DNA from: Streptomyces seoulensis
GTDB taxonomy: Bacteria > Actinomycetota > Actinomycetes > Streptomycetales > Streptomycetaceae
DNA length: 64,000 nucleotides
Direction of reading: 5' to 3'
Assembly (NCBI RefSeq): GCF_022846655.1
Contig: NZ_AP025667.1
Span: 1,215,001-1,279,000 of the forward strand
Part shown: piece after piece, positions 1 through 9,003 of the stretch
Numbering within the stretch: the first letter of the stretch is position 1
Layout of the letters: the number at the start of each line of letters is the position of its first letter
Translations under genes and position numbers: made by a program
Notes under the pieces: generated by a model
Databases searched by the model: none
What the model saw: only the letters and a program-made list of their open reading frames with translations
What the model was told of the DNA's origin: nothing

Positions 1-2
1 AC

Positions 3-1478
3 GGGCGTGGACTGCGGCTGGTCGCCACCCTCGCCGAGTCCTGGGGCGTCACCTACCGCACCGGCCGCAAGACCGTCTGGGCCCGGCTGCCGCCCGGCGG
101 CGCCGAGGAACCCGACGGCCCCGCGCCCGCTCCCGCCCTCGTGGCCGCCGAGGCCCTCGCCCCGCAGCCGCAGCGCGCCGCCGGCGACCGGGACTGGCTC
201 GGCCGGGGTGCGCTGTCCTTCCTCGCCGAAGCCTCCGACCTCCTGGCCGGACAGCTCGACGAGAACCTGGTCGCCGCCCTCACCGGCCAGCTCATCGTGC
301 CCCGGCTCGCGGACTGGTGCGCCGTCTGGCTGGAGGACGAGGCGACCGTACGCGGAGGCGGCGAAGGGCCCGCCCGCGTCTGGCACGCCAGCGAGAGCCG
401 CATCGAGGAGCTCCAGCGGGCCCTGGAGAAGGAGCCGCCGCGCTCCGCCCACGGCCTGCGCTCCGGCCCCGAGACCTACCCCTGGCCCGGCACCGCGCTC
501 GGCCCCGAGGGCGCCCACGGCACCGCGCTGGCCTACCGGCTGATCGCCGGGGGCCGCCCGCTGGGCACCCTCCTCATCGGCCGCTGCGGACTGCTCGGCT
601 TCCCCGACGAGGTCACCGGCCTGGTCGAGGACCTCGGCCGCCGGGTCGCCCTCGCCATCGGCGCCGCCCGCCAGTACGCCCGCCAGGCCACCATCAGCGC
701 CATCCTGCAGCGCGGACTGCTGCCCGGCGCGGTCGCCGAGATCCCCGGCATGACCAGCGCCCTCGTCTACGAACCCCGCGACCAGGGCGGCCCCAGCGGC
801 GACTTCTACGACCTGTTCCCGGCCGGGCACGGCCGCTGGTGCTTCGCCGTCGGCGACGTCCAGGGCAAGGGGCCCGAGGCCGCCGTGGTCATCGGGCTCG
901 CCCGGCCCTGGCTGCGACTGCTCGCCCGCGAGGGGTACGGCGTCGCGGACGTCCTCGACCGCCTCAACCAGCTCCTCCTCGACGACGCCACCGAGGCCGC
1001 CGACGCCGCCGCCCGCGCCCTGATCGCCGCCGGAGGCGGCCCCTTCGCCCCCGGAGACGGCCCGCAGACCCGCTTCCTGTCGCTGCTCTACGGCGAGCTG
1101 ACCCCCGTCGAGGGCGGTGTCCGCTGCACCCTCGCCTCCGCCGGGCACCCGCTGCCGCTGGTGCTGCGCCCCGACGGCCAGGTGTGCACCGCCGCCCGCC
1201 CGCAGACCCTGCTCGGCGTCGTCGAGGACGAGACCTACACCAGCGAGACCATCGAGCTGCGCCCCGGCGACAGCCTGCTGTGCGTCACCGACGGGGTGAC
1301 CGAGCGCCGGTCTGGCACCGACCAGTTCGACGACGGCGACGGGCTCGCCCGGGCCCTGTCCGGCTGCGCGGGCCTGAGCGCCGAGGACATCGCGGACCGC
1401 ATCCGCGACCTGGTCCACGGCTTCGGCGCGGACGAGCCCGAGGACGATCTCGCCCTGCTGGTGCTCCAGGCGCAGTGA
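3..1478 (+). CDS. SpoIIE-family PP2C phosphatase with ATPase-like N-terminus (5' truncated)
   Basis: The reading frame is open to the left edge, so the N-terminus lies outside the window. The first visible residues (GRGLRLV...WGV, then a K-T-V-W strand) look like the end of a HATPase_c anti-sigma-type ATP-binding domain. About 130 GAF-like residues follow, then a PP2C/SpoIIE catalytic domain with GDFYDLF, GDVQGKG, SAGHPLPL and CVTDGVTE and a final DDLALLVL strand. The aspartates in these motifs bind Mg/Mn in this family. Such proteins usually dephosphorylate anti-anti-sigma factors in stress or developmental partner switching. No partner gene is visible, so the exact pathway is inferred. A small inverted repeat GCGGG/CCCGC follows the stop before hemW. 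Confidence 0.88.
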   Translation, partial: GRGLRLVATLAESWGVTYRTGRKTVWARLPPGGAEEPDGPAPAPALVAAEALAPQPQRAAGDRDWLGRGALSFLAEASDLLAGQLDENLVAALTGQLIVPRLADWCAVWLEDEATVRGGGEGPARVWHASESRIEELQRALEKEPPRSAHGLRSGPETYPWPGTALGPEGAHGTALAYRLIAGGRPLGTLLIGRCGLLGFPDEVTGLVEDLGRRVALAIGAARQYARQATISAILQRGLLPGAVAEIPGMTSALVYEPRDQGGPSGDFYDLFPAGHGRWCFAVGDVQGKGPEAAVVIGLARPWLRLLAREGYGVADVLDRLNQLLLDDATEAADAAARALIAAGGGPFAPGDGPQTRFLSLLYGELTPVEGGVRCTLASAGHPLPLVLRPDGQVCTAARPQTLLGVVEDETYTSETIELRPGDSLLCVTDGVTERRSGTDQFDDGDGLARALSGCAGLSAEDIADRIRDLVHGFGADEPEDDLALLVLQAQ

Positions 1479-1505
1479 GCGGGGTCCCGCTCGCGGTACG
1501 GGACA

Positions 1506-2747
1506 ATGGAGGACATGCCTTCCGCACTCCCCGACGGCGAGTCCGTCCCCGACGACGGCGCGCTGCCCGCCGCCGCGCTCGCCGGTGCCGCCGAGCGGCC
1601 CCTCGGGTTCTATCTCCACGTCCCGTACTGCGCGACCCGCTGCGGCTACTGCGACTTCAACACCTACACCGCCACCGAGCTGCGCGGCACGGGCGGGGTG
1701 CTCGCCTCGCGGGACAACTACGCGGACACCCTCGTCGACGAGGTCCGGCTCGCCCGCAAGGTGCTCGGCGACGACCCGCGCGAGGTCCGTACGGTCTTCG
1801 TCGGCGGCGGCACGCCCACCCTGCTGGCCGCCGAGGACCTGGTGCGGATGCTCGGCGCCGTCCGGGACGAGTTCGGTCTCGCACCGGACGCGGAGATCAC
1901 CACCGAGGCCAATCCGGACTCCGTCGACCCGGCCTACCTCGCCACCCTGCGCGAGGGCGGCTTCAACCGGCTCTCCTTCGGCATGCAGAGCGCGAAGCCG
2001 CACGTGCTGCAGATCCTCGACCGCACCCACACCCCCGGCCGCCCCGAGGCATGCGTGGCGGAAGCGCGCGCGGCCGGTTTCGAGCACGTCAACCTCGACC
2101 TGATCTACGGCACCCCCGGCGAGTCCGACGACGACTGGCGCGCCTCCCTGGAGGCGGCCCTCGGCGCGGGTCCCGACCACATCAGCGCCTACGCCCTGAT
2201 CGTCGAGGAGGGCACCCAGCTCGCCCGGCGCATCCGGCGCGGCGAGGTCCCGATGACCGACGACGACGTCCACGCGGACCGCTATCTCATCGCCGAGGAG
2301 ATGCTCACCGCGGCGGGCCTGCACTGGTACGAGGTCTCCAACTGGGCCACCTCCGAGGCCGCCCGCTGCCTGCACAACGAGCTGTACTGGCGCGGCGCCG
2401 ACTGGTGGGGCGCGGGCCCCGGAGCCCACAGCCACGTCGGCGGGGTGCGCTGGTGGAACGTCAAGCACCCCGGCGCCTACGCCGCCGCCCTCGCCGCCGG
2501 CCGCACCCCCGGCGCGGGCCGCGAGCTGCTGTCCGAGGAGGACCGCCGGGTGGAGCGCATCCTCCTGGAACTCCGCCTGCGCGACGGCGTCCCGCTCTCC
2601 CTGCTCAAGCCGGCCGGTCTCGCCGCCTCCCGCCAGGCCCTCACCGACGGCCTGCTGAACCCCGGGCCCTACGCCGAGGGCCGCGCGACCCTCACCCTCC
2701 GGGGCCGCCTGCTGGCGGACGCGGTGGTGCGGGACCTGGTGGACTGA
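1506..2747 (+). CDS. hemW: Radical SAM heme chaperone HemW
   Basis: The 413-residue protein is a full-length member of the HemN/HemW radical SAM family. The CxxxCxxC iron-sulfur motif (Cys42, Cys46, Cys49; YCATRCGYCDFN) is followed by a SAM-binding FVGGGTPT segment and HemN-type C-terminal features. HemW proteins have the oxygen-independent coproporphyrinogen oxidase fold but lack the fourth cysteine spacing of HemN, and act as heme-binding chaperones; older annotations call them coproporphyrinogen III oxidase. The start is uncertain: ATG 1506 or ATG 1515, with a GGAGG at 1508-1512 that is too close to 1515 to decide. It is followed by the convergent DUF3097 gene with a 9-nt gap. Confidence 0.93.
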   Translation: MEDMPSALPDGESVPDDGALPAAALAGAAERPLGFYLHVPYCATRCGYCDFNTYTATELRGTGGVLASRDNYADTLVDEVRLARKVLGDDPREVRTVFVGGGTPTLLAAEDLVRMLGAVRDEFGLAPDAEITTEANPDSVDPAYLATLREGGFNRLSFGMQSAKPHVLQILDRTHTPGRPEACVAEARAAGFEHVNLDLIYGTPGESDDDWRASLEAALGAGPDHISAYALIVEEGTQLARRIRRGEVPMTDDDVHADRYLIAEEMLTAAGLHWYEVSNWATSEAARCLHNELYWRGADWWGAGPGAHSHVGGVRWWNVKHPGAYAAALAAGRTPGAGRELLSEEDRRVERILLELRLRDGVPLSLLKPAGLAASRQALTDGLLNPGPYAEGRATLTLRGRLLADAVVRDLVD

Positions 2748-2756
2748 ACCGGGCCG

Positions 2757-3563
2757 CTACGCCTCGGCCGTGACGAAATCGATCAGCTCCTCGACCCGGC
2801 CGAGGAGTTCCGGCTCCAGGTCCCGGTAGGACGTCACCCTCGCCAGGATCGCCTGCCACACCGCACCGGTGTTTTCCGGCCAACCCAGCGCCTTGCAGAC
2901 GCCCTTCTTCCAGTCCTGGCCACGGGGGACGCGGGGCCAGGCGGGGATGCCGAGGGCCGAGGGCTTCACGGCCTCCCAGATGTCGATGTACGGGTGGCCG
3001 ACGACCAGGGCGTGCTCGCTGGTCACCGACCGCGCGATGCGCCACTCCTTGGTGCCGGGCAGGAGGTGGTCCACCAGGACGCCCAGCCGGGCGTCGGCGT
3101 CCGGGGCGAACTCGGCCACGATGGCGGGCAGGTCGTCCACGCCCTCCAGGTACTCCACGACGACGCCCTCGATGCGCAGGTCGTCGCCCCAGACCTTCTC
3201 CACCAGCTCGGCGTCGTGCCTGCCCTCGACGTAGATCCGGCCGGCGCGGGCCACCCGGGCGCGGGCGCCGGGGACGGCGACGGAGCCGGAGGCGGTGCGG
3301 GCGGGCTTCGCTGGGGACGCGGCGGCCGGGCGGACCAGGGTGACCGGCCGGCCCTCCAGCAGGAAGCCGCGCGGCTCCAGCGGGAACACCCGGTGCTTGC
3401 CGAAGCGGTCCTCCAGCGTGACCGTGCCCGCCTCGCAGCGGATCACCGCCCCGCAGAACCCGGTACCGGGCTCCTCCACCACCAGCCCCGCCTCCGCCGC
3501 GACCTCGGGCACCGGCTTCGGCTTCTTCCAGGGAGCGGTGAGGTCGGGGGAGTAGTCGCGCAT
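2757..3563 (-). CDS. DUF3097 family protein
   Basis: The 268-residue protein begins MRDYSPDL, the usual start of this actinobacterial family of unknown function. The N-terminal third looks like a small beta-rich domain. The middle carries IYVEGRHDAELVEKVWG and, about 50 residues later, GVLVDHLLPGTKE. These resemble the conserved Glu and the Asp-containing motif of Toprim folds, as in RNase M5 and primases. The Toprim link is my inference from motif spacing. The ATG at 3563 was chosen because upstream codons do not resemble the family. It is convergent with hemW and lies 34 nt downstream of the metallo-beta-lactamase-fold gene on the same strand, so the two may be cotranscribed. Confidence 0.85.
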   Translation of the reverse strand: MRDYSPDLTAPWKKPKPVPEVAAEAGLVVEEPGTGFCGAVIRCEAGTVTLEDRFGKHRVFPLEPRGFLLEGRPVTLVRPAAASPAKPARTASGSVAVPGARARVARAGRIYVEGRHDAELVEKVWGDDLRIEGVVVEYLEGVDDLPAIVAEFAPDADARLGVLVDHLLPGTKEWRIARSVTSEHALVVGHPYIDIWEAVKPSALGIPAWPRVPRGQDWKKGVCKALGWPENTGAVWQAILARVTSYRDLEPELLGRVEELIDFVTAEA

Positions 3564-3597
3564 TCCGATGACGATAGGAGAAGTCGCGGCCCGGTAC

Positions 3598-4320
3598 TCA
3601 GGACACGCCGAAACGCGCTGCCAGGGCGTCCCGTTGGCGTCGTACGAAGGCCGCGTCGACCACCGCTCCGTGACCGGGCACGTACAGGGCGTCCTCGCCG
3701 CCCAGCTCCAGCAGCCGGTCCAGCGCGGCCGGCCAGCGGGCGGGCAGCGCGTCCGGGCCCGCCTGCGGCTCACCGGACTCCTCCACCAGATCACCGCAGA
3801 AGACGACCTCGGGGGAGCCGGGCACCAGCACCGCCAGGTCGTGGCCGGTGTGGCCGGGGCCGACGTTCGCCAGCAGCGCCTGGCGGCCGCCGCCGAGGTC
3901 GAGCGTCCACTCGCCGGACACCGCGTGCGCGGGCGGCACCAGGGCCCGCGTGGCGGCCTCCGCCTCCCCGGCCGGGAGCCCGTGGTCGACCGCGTCCAGC
4001 CGCAGCGCCGCGCGCTCGTGCGTGAAGACCACGTCCAGCCCGACCGCGCCGTAGACCTCCGCCCCGGCGAAGGCGGATGCGCCCAGGACATGATCGAAAT
4101 GCGGGTGGGTCAGCGCGAGATGGGTCACATCCCGGCCCGCCAGCGTCCGCGCCGCCGCCCGCAGCCCCGCCCCCTCGGCCAGGCTCGACCCCGCGTCCAC
4201 CACCAGTGCCGTGCCCGAGCCCACCACCAGCCCCACGGTGCAGTCCCAGCCCGGCAGCCGGCACCGGCCCACCCCTTCGGCCAGCCGCTCCCATCCGAGG
4301 TCTTCCCAAGTCACCGTCAT
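3598..4320 (-). CDS. MBL-fold metallo-hydrolase
   Basis: This 240-residue protein has the metal ligands of the metallo-beta-lactamase superfamily in order: HPHFDH near residue 92, GPGHTGHD near 155, a CGDL segment, and a late VPGHG. It is a single-domain hydrolase with no signal peptide or membrane segment, so it should be cytosolic. The substrate cannot be read from the sequence; family members include glyoxalase II and quorum-quenching lactonases. It is transcribed away from hrcA; the shared 158-nt intergenic region carries the CIRCE operator, which sits closer to hrcA. Confidence 0.85.
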   Translation of the reverse strand: MTVTWEDLGWERLAEGVGRCRLPGWDCTVGLVVGSGTALVVDAGSSLAEGAGLRAAARTLAGRDVTHLALTHPHFDHVLGASAFAGAEVYGAVGLDVVFTHERAALRLDAVDHGLPAGEAEAATRALVPPAHAVSGEWTLDLGGGRQALLANVGPGHTGHDLAVLVPGSPEVVFCGDLVEESGEPQAGPDALPARWPAALDRLLELGGEDALYVPGHGAVVDAAFVRRQRDALAARFGVS

Positions 4321-4389
4321 ACCCGGACGCTAACGGTGCACAAGCCGTGCGGACCGCACCGACCTTGCCCGGTGAGCACCCCACGGCCG

Positions 4390-4434
4390 TACACTGGCCG
4401 GGGAAGTCTGGCACTCGCAAGCGCAGAGTGCCAG
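4390..4434 (+). promoter_or_regulatory. hrcA promoter -10 and CIRCE operator
   Basis: CTGGCACTC (4408-4416), nine spacer bases, then GAGTGCCAG (4426-4434) is a perfect 9-bp inverted repeat matching the CIRCE heat-shock operator (consensus TTAGCACTC-N9-GAGTGCTAA, differing only at the outer bases). A TACACT hexamer at 4390-4395 is a plausible -10 box, with a TTGCCC at 4365-4370 that is spaced rather far. CIRCE would then lie just past the transcription start. HrcA is the known CIRCE repressor, so hrcA-dnaJ should be autoregulated and heat-inducible. Confidence 0.9.
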
Positions 4435-4478
4435 GCGGTACACCGTAAGGACCGTGGGGCGACGTGATGGAGGTGCGC

Positions 4479-5495
4479 ATGCTGAGCGAACGCAGGCTGC
4501 AGGTACTGCGCGCCATCGTGCAGGACTACGTCGGCACCGAGGAGCCCGTCGGCTCCAAGGCGCTGACCGAACGGCACAGCCTCGGCGTCTCCCCGGCGAC
4601 CGTGCGCAACGACATGGCCGCGCTGGAGGAGGAGGGGTTCATCGCCCAGCCGCACACCAGCGCCGGGCGCATCCCCACCGACAAGGGCTACCGGCTCTTC
4701 GTCGACAAGCTCGCCGGTGTGAAGCCGATGACGGCGCCCGAGCGGCGCGCGATCCAGAACTTCCTGGAGGGCGCGGTCGACCTGGACGACGTCGTGGCCC
4801 GCACGGTGCGGCTGCTCGCGCAGCTCACCCGGCAGGTCGCCGTCGTGCAGTACCCCTCGCTGACCCGGTCCACCGTGCGGCATGTGGAACTGCTCTCACT
4901 CGCCCCCGCGCGCGTGATGCTCGTGCTGATCACGGACACCGGCCGGGTCGAGCAGCGGATGGTCGACTGCCCCGCCCCGTTCGGCGAGGCGTCGCTCGCG
5001 GATCTGCGCGCGCGGCTCAACAGCAAGGTGGCCGGACGCCGGTTCACCGACGTACCGCGACTGGTCGAGGACCTCCCCGATGCCTTCGAGGCGGAGGATC
5101 GCGGTACGGTCTCCACAGTGCTCTCCACTCTGCTGGAGACACTGGTCGAGGAGAACGAGGAACGGCTGATGATCGGCGGAACCGCCAATCTCACCCGTTT
5201 CGGACATGACTTCCCCCTGGTGATCCGGCCCGTGCTGGAGGCCCTGGAGGAGCAGGTCGTGCTCCTCAAGCTCCTCGGCGAAGCCAAAGATCCGGGCGTG
5301 ACCGTGCGTATCGGGCACGAGAACGCTCATGAGGGACTCAACTCCACGTCCGTCGTGTCGGTCGGCTACGGTTCGGGCGGCGAGGCGGTTGCCAAGCTCG
5401 GCGTGGTCGGACCGACCCGCATGGACTATCCGGGAACGATGGGAGCGGTACGCGCAGTGGCACGGTACGTCGGACAGATCCTGGCGGAGTCGTAA
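4479..5495 (+). CDS. hrcA: Heat-inducible transcription repressor HrcA
   Basis: The 338-residue protein has the HrcA N-terminal winged helix ([17 protein letters not shown], then [13 protein letters not shown]) and the GAF-like dimerisation domain, ending in the conserved [16 protein letters not shown] region. It represses CIRCE-containing promoters and depends on GroEL in other bacteria. ATG 4479 is preferred over the upstream GTG 4464 and ATG 4467 because GGAGG lies at 4469-4473, five bases upstream. It stops directly against the GTG of dnaJ, giving a two-gene operon under its own CIRCE site. Confidence 0.95.
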   Translation: MLSERRLQVLRAIVQDYVGTEEPVGSKALTERHSLGVSPATVRNDMAALEEEGFIAQPHTSAGRIPTDKGYRLFVDKLAGVKPMTAPERRAIQNFLEGAVDLDDVVARTVRLLAQLTRQVAVVQYPSLTRSTVRHVELLSLAPARVMLVLITDTGRVEQRMVDCPAPFGEASLADLRARLNSKVAGRRFTDVPRLVEDLPDAFEAEDRGTVSTVLSTLLETLVEENEERLMIGGTANLTRFGHDFPLVIRPVLEALEEQVVLLKLLGEAKDPGVTVRIGHENAHEGLNSTSVVSVGYGSGGEAVAKLGVVGPTRMDYPGTMGAVRAVARYVGQILAES

Positions 5496-6635
5496 GTGGC
5501 CACGGATTACTACGCCGTTCTCGGCGTGCGCCGCGACGCGTCGCAGGATGAGATCAAGAAGGCGTTCCGCAGGCTCGCACGCGAGCTGCATCCGGACGTC
5601 AATCCCGATCCGAAGACCCAGGAGCGGTTCAAGGAGATCAACGCCGCTTACGAGGTGCTGTCGGACCCGCAGAAGAAGCAGGTCTACGACCTCGGCGGCG
5701 ACCCGCTCTCGCAGGCCGGCGGCGCCGGTGGCGCGGGCGGCTTCGGGGCCGGCGGCTTCGGCAACTTCTCCGACATCATGGACGCGTTCTTCGGCACGGC
5801 GTCGCAGCGCGGCCCGCGCTCGCGCACCCGTCGCGGCCAGGACGCCATGATCCGGATCGAGGTCGAGCTGGACGAGGCGGCCTTCGGCACGACCAAGGAC
5901 ATCCAGGTCGACACGGCGGTCGTCTGCAACACCTGCAGCGGCGAGGGCGCGGCCCCCGGCACCTCCGCGCAGACCTGTGACATGTGCCGCGGCCGTGGCG
6001 AGGTCTCGCAGGTCACCCGGTCCTTCCTGGGCCAGGTCATGACCTCCCGCCCCTGCCCCCAGTGCCAGGGCTTCGGCACCGTGGTCCCGACCCCGTGCCC
6101 CGAGTGCGCGGGCGACGGCCGGGTCCGCTCCCGGCGCACCCTGACGGTGAAGATCCCCGCCGGTGTCGACAACGGCACCCGCATCCAGCTCGCGGGCGAG
6201 GGCGAGGTCGGCCCCGGTGGCGGCCCCGCCGGCGACCTGTACGTCGAGATCCACGAGCTGCCGCACTCCACCTTCCAGCGGCGCGGCGACGACCTGCACT
6301 GCACGGTCACCCTCCCGATGACGGCCGCGGCCCTCGGCACCAAGGTGCCGCTGGAGACGCTGGACGGCATGGAGGAGGTCGACATCCGGCCCGGTACCCA
6401 GTCCGGCCAGTCGATCCCGCTGCACGGCCGGGGCGTCACGCATCTGCGCGGCGGCGGCCGGGGCGACCTCATCGTGCACGTCGAGGTCACCACCCCGACC
6501 AAGCTCGACGCCGAGCAGGAGCGGGTGCTGCGGGAGCTGTCCAAGCTGCGCGGCGAGGAGCGGCCCACGGGGCAGTTCCAGCCCGGCCAGCAGGGCCTGT
6601 TCTCCCGGCTGAAGGACGCGTTCAACGGACGCTGA
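5496..6635 (+). CDS. dnaJ: Molecular chaperone DnaJ
   Basis: The 379-residue type I DnaJ has all domains. The J domain has HPD at residues 32-34, and a Gly/Phe-rich linker (GGAGGAGGFGAGGFGNF) lies near 70-90. A zinc-binding region has four CxxCxG repeats (CNTCSGEG, CDMCRGRG, CPQCQGFG, CPECAGDG), followed by the beta-rich substrate-binding and dimerisation region. It stimulates DnaK ATPase and presents unfolded clients. It starts with GTG immediately after the hrcA stop. The hrcA link is typical of the second dnaJ copy in Streptomyces; the copy near dnaK-grpE would be elsewhere. Confidence 0.95.
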   Translation: MATDYYAVLGVRRDASQDEIKKAFRRLARELHPDVNPDPKTQERFKEINAAYEVLSDPQKKQVYDLGGDPLSQAGGAGGAGGFGAGGFGNFSDIMDAFFGTASQRGPRSRTRRGQDAMIRIEVELDEAAFGTTKDIQVDTAVVCNTCSGEGAAPGTSAQTCDMCRGRGEVSQVTRSFLGQVMTSRPCPQCQGFGTVVPTPCPECAGDGRVRSRRTLTVKIPAGVDNGTRIQLAGEGEVGPGGGPAGDLYVEIHELPHSTFQRRGDDLHCTVTLPMTAAALGTKVPLETLDGMEEVDIRPGTQSGQSIPLHGRGVTHLRGGGRGDLIVHVEVTTPTKLDAEQERVLRELSKLRGEERPTGQFQPGQQGLFSRLKDAFNGR

Positions 6636-6711
6636 GGTCGGGGGGCGCCTGCCGCGCCCCCCGGCTCCGGTCCGATTCGGACTTGTCAGGCGGACATGAC
6701 ACCATGCGGGC

Positions 6712-7812
6712 ATGTCCTCCGCACTGGCCGATCTCGTCGTGCATCCGATCGTGCAGGCCCCCATGGCGGGCGGTGTCGCCGTGCCGGAACTGGCCGCCGC
6801 CGTCTCCGAGGCCGGAGGGCTCGGCTTCCTCGCCGCCGGTTACAAGACCGCCGACGGCATGTACCGCGAGATCAAACGCCTGCGCGGGCTGACCAGCCGC
6901 CCCTTCGGCGTCAACGTCTTCCTGCCCCAGCCCGCCCACGCCGAGTCCGGCGCCGTCGAGCTGTACGCGCAGCAACTGGCCGGTGAGGCCGCCTGGTACG
7001 AGACCGAGACCGGTGACCCCGACGGCGGCCGCGACGACGGCTACGACGCCAAGCTCGCCGTCCTGCTGGACGATCCCGTCGCCGCCGTCTCCTTCCACTT
7101 CGGCGTGCCCGACCCGGAGGTGCTGGCCTCGCTGCGCCGGGCCGGGACCGTCACCCTGGTCACCGCCACCACCGTCGAGGAGGCCCGCGCGGTCGAGCGG
7201 GCCGGTGCGGACGCGGTGATCGCGCAGGGCATCGAGGCCGGCGGCCACCAGGGCACCCACCGCGACCTCGCGGAGAACGACGGCACCGGGCTCGGCCTGC
7301 TGTCCCTGGTCACCCAGGTCGCCGAGGCCGTGCGGATACCGGTCGTCGCCGCCGGAGGAGTCATGCGGGGCGCGCAGATCGCCGCCGTCCTCGACGCGGG
7401 GGCCACCGCCGCCCAGATGGGCACCGCCTTCCTCGCCACCCCCGAGTCCGGCGCCCCCGAGGCCCACAAGCGGGCGCTGACCGACCCGGTCTTCCCGCGC
7501 ACCGAGCTGACCCGCGCCTTCTCCGGGCGCCCGGCCCGCGCCCTGACCAACCGTTTCCTGCGCGAGCACGGGCCGTACGCCCCGGCCGCCTATCCCGACG
7601 TGCACCACCTGACATCCCCGCTGCGCAAGGCCGCCACCGCGGCCGGGGACGCCCAGGGCATGTCGCTGTGGGCGGGCCAGGGCCACCGGCTGGCCCGGCC
7701 GCTGCCCGCAGCCGAACTCGTCCGCACCCTCGCCGCCGAACTCAACCTCGTGCGCGGCGAGTCGGGGCGGCAGCACCGACCCATCCGAGCCCAAGGAGGA
7801 GACGCGCGATGA
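6712..7812 (+). CDS. Nitronate monooxygenase (2-nitropropane dioxygenase family)
   Basis: The 366-residue TIM-barrel flavoprotein starts with the FMN-site segment PIVQAPMAGGVAVPELAAAV. It contains the family signature IEAGGHQGTH near residue 180 and the phosphate-binding VVAAGGV and MGTAFLATPES motifs. These enzymes use FMN and oxygen to oxidise nitronates such as propionate-3-nitronate, though many members have untested substrates. The stop codon overlaps the rsmE start as ATGA, so the genes are translationally coupled; the functional reason is unclear. Confidence 0.9.
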   Translation: MSSALADLVVHPIVQAPMAGGVAVPELAAAVSEAGGLGFLAAGYKTADGMYREIKRLRGLTSRPFGVNVFLPQPAHAESGAVELYAQQLAGEAAWYETETGDPDGGRDDGYDAKLAVLLDDPVAAVSFHFGVPDPEVLASLRRAGTVTLVTATTVEEARAVERAGADAVIAQGIEAGGHQGTHRDLAENDGTGLGLLSLVTQVAEAVRIPVVAAGGVMRGAQIAAVLDAGATAAQMGTAFLATPESGAPEAHKRALTDPVFPRTELTRAFSGRPARALTNRFLREHGPYAPAAYPDVHHLTSPLRKAATAAGDAQGMSLWAGQGHRLARPLPAAELVRTLAAELNLVRGESGRQHRPIRAQGGDAR

Positions 7813-8555
7813 CCGCGCCCGTCTTCGTCGTCGAGCACTTCCGCGCGGACGGCACCCGCTATGTACTGGACGGCCCCGAGGGACGGCACGCCGTCTCCGT
7901 GAAGCGGCTGGAGCCCGGCGAGGAGGTCGTCCTCACCGACGGCGCCGGACGCTACGCGGTGTGCCGGGTCACCGGCACCGAGGGCAAGGACCGGCTGATC
8001 GTCGACCTGCCCGAGGTGCGCGAGGAGCCGGAGCCCCGGCCGCGCATCACCGTCGTCCAGGCGCTGCCCAAGGGCGACCGGGGTGAACTCGCCGTGGAGA
8101 CCATGACGGAGACCGGGGTCGACCGGATCGTGCCCTGGCAGGCGTCGCGCTGCATCACCCAGTGGAAGGGCGAGCGCGGGCTGAAGGCGCTCGGCAAGTG
8201 GCGCTCCACCGCCCGCGAGGCGGGCAAGCAGTCCCGCCGGGTCCGCTTCCCCGAGGTCGCGGACACCGCCTCCACCAAGCAGGTCGCCGCCCTCCTCGCC
8301 GAGGCCGACTTCGCCGCCGTGCTGCACTCCGACTTCGACCACGAGTCCGTCCCGCTGGCCACCGCCGAACTTCCCGCCGGGGGCGAGATCGTGCTCGTGG
8401 TCGGACCCGAAGGGGGCGTCTCCCGCGACGAGTTGGCGCTCTTCGAGGAGGCGGGCGCCCGTGCCTGCGTGCTCGGCCCCTCGGTACTGCGCACCTCCAC
8501 GGCGGGCACCGCGGCGGCCGCCCTCCTCCTGGGCCGCACGGGACGCTGGTCCTGA
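7809..8555 (+). CDS. rsmE: 16S rRNA (uracil-1498-N3)-methyltransferase RsmE
   Basis: This 248-residue SPOUT methyltransferase has the PUA-like N-terminus (EGRHAVSVKRLEPGE) and a C-terminal trefoil knot with VVGPEGGVSRDELALF and LGPSVLRTSTA, the SAM-binding signature of RsmE. It methylates U1498 in helix 44 of 16S rRNA. The ATG at 7809 overlaps the stop of the preceding gene and has AAGGAGG about ten bases upstream. The end is only six bases from the convergent hypothetical gene. Confidence 0.93.
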   Translation: MTAPVFVVEHFRADGTRYVLDGPEGRHAVSVKRLEPGEEVVLTDGAGRYAVCRVTGTEGKDRLIVDLPEVREEPEPRPRITVVQALPKGDRGELAVETMTETGVDRIVPWQASRCITQWKGERGLKALGKWRSTAREAGKQSRRVRFPEVADTASTKQVAALLAEADFAAVLHSDFDHESVPLATAELPAGGEIVLVVGPEGGVSRDELALFEEAGARACVLGPSVLRTSTAGTAAAALLLGRTGRWS

Positions 8556-8561
8556 CCGGAC

Positions 8562-8915
8562 TCAGGTCTGGTTGCCGGCAGCGACGGCCGGCAGCAGCTC
8601 CCACCCGTCCACCTCGCCGACCGCGCCCCCGCGCCGACGGATCTCGTCCACGAAGGCCCTGACGACGGCGGGCTCGTGCAGGTTCACCCCGTTCCCGTGC
8701 TCGTCGCTCACGAGCCCGGTGTGACGGTAGAACCCGATGCCCGTGAGACGGCCGGGCCCCTCGTCGAAGACGACGCGTACGGCGGCGCCGTCCCGGTGCA
8801 GGGTCAGCGTCTCCCGGTGCCGACCATCCGCGAGGCGCCGGTGCCTGACCGACCACCGGTACGCGGTGCCGTCCGGCAGGGTCAGATGTCTGAGCCGTCG
8901 TTCGTCGTTGCGCAC
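8562..8915 (-). CDS. Hypothetical protein, 117 aa
   Basis: I do not recognise a named family. The protein is short, soluble and charged, with alternating beta-strand-like segments (TYRWSVRHR, ETLTLHRDGAAVRVVFDE) and a C-terminal helix (EPAVVRAFVDEIRRRG). No cysteines, signal peptide or membrane segments are visible. Codon usage is typical of the neighbouring genes, supporting a real gene. It starts with GTG without an obvious ribosome binding site and converges on rsmE. Confidence 0.65.
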   Translation of the reverse strand: MRNDERRLRHLTLPDGTAYRWSVRHRRLADGRHRETLTLHRDGAAVRVVFDEGPGRLTGIGFYRHTGLVSDEHGNGVNLHEPAVVRAFVDEIRRRGGAVGEVDGWELLPAVAAGNQT

Positions 8916-9003
8916 GGGGGGCAGCGTAGCGAGGGCCGCACGTTCGGGTGACTGGCTTTATGCGGCCTTCCGCCGTGGGGGAGTCGGTGGGACGCTGGGT
9001 CGT

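Noticed and set aside
317..2773. Arg/Pro-rich open frame of about 800 codons
   Set aside because: It covers the phosphatase and hemW in another frame. Extreme arginine and proline content without motifs marks it as a shadow.
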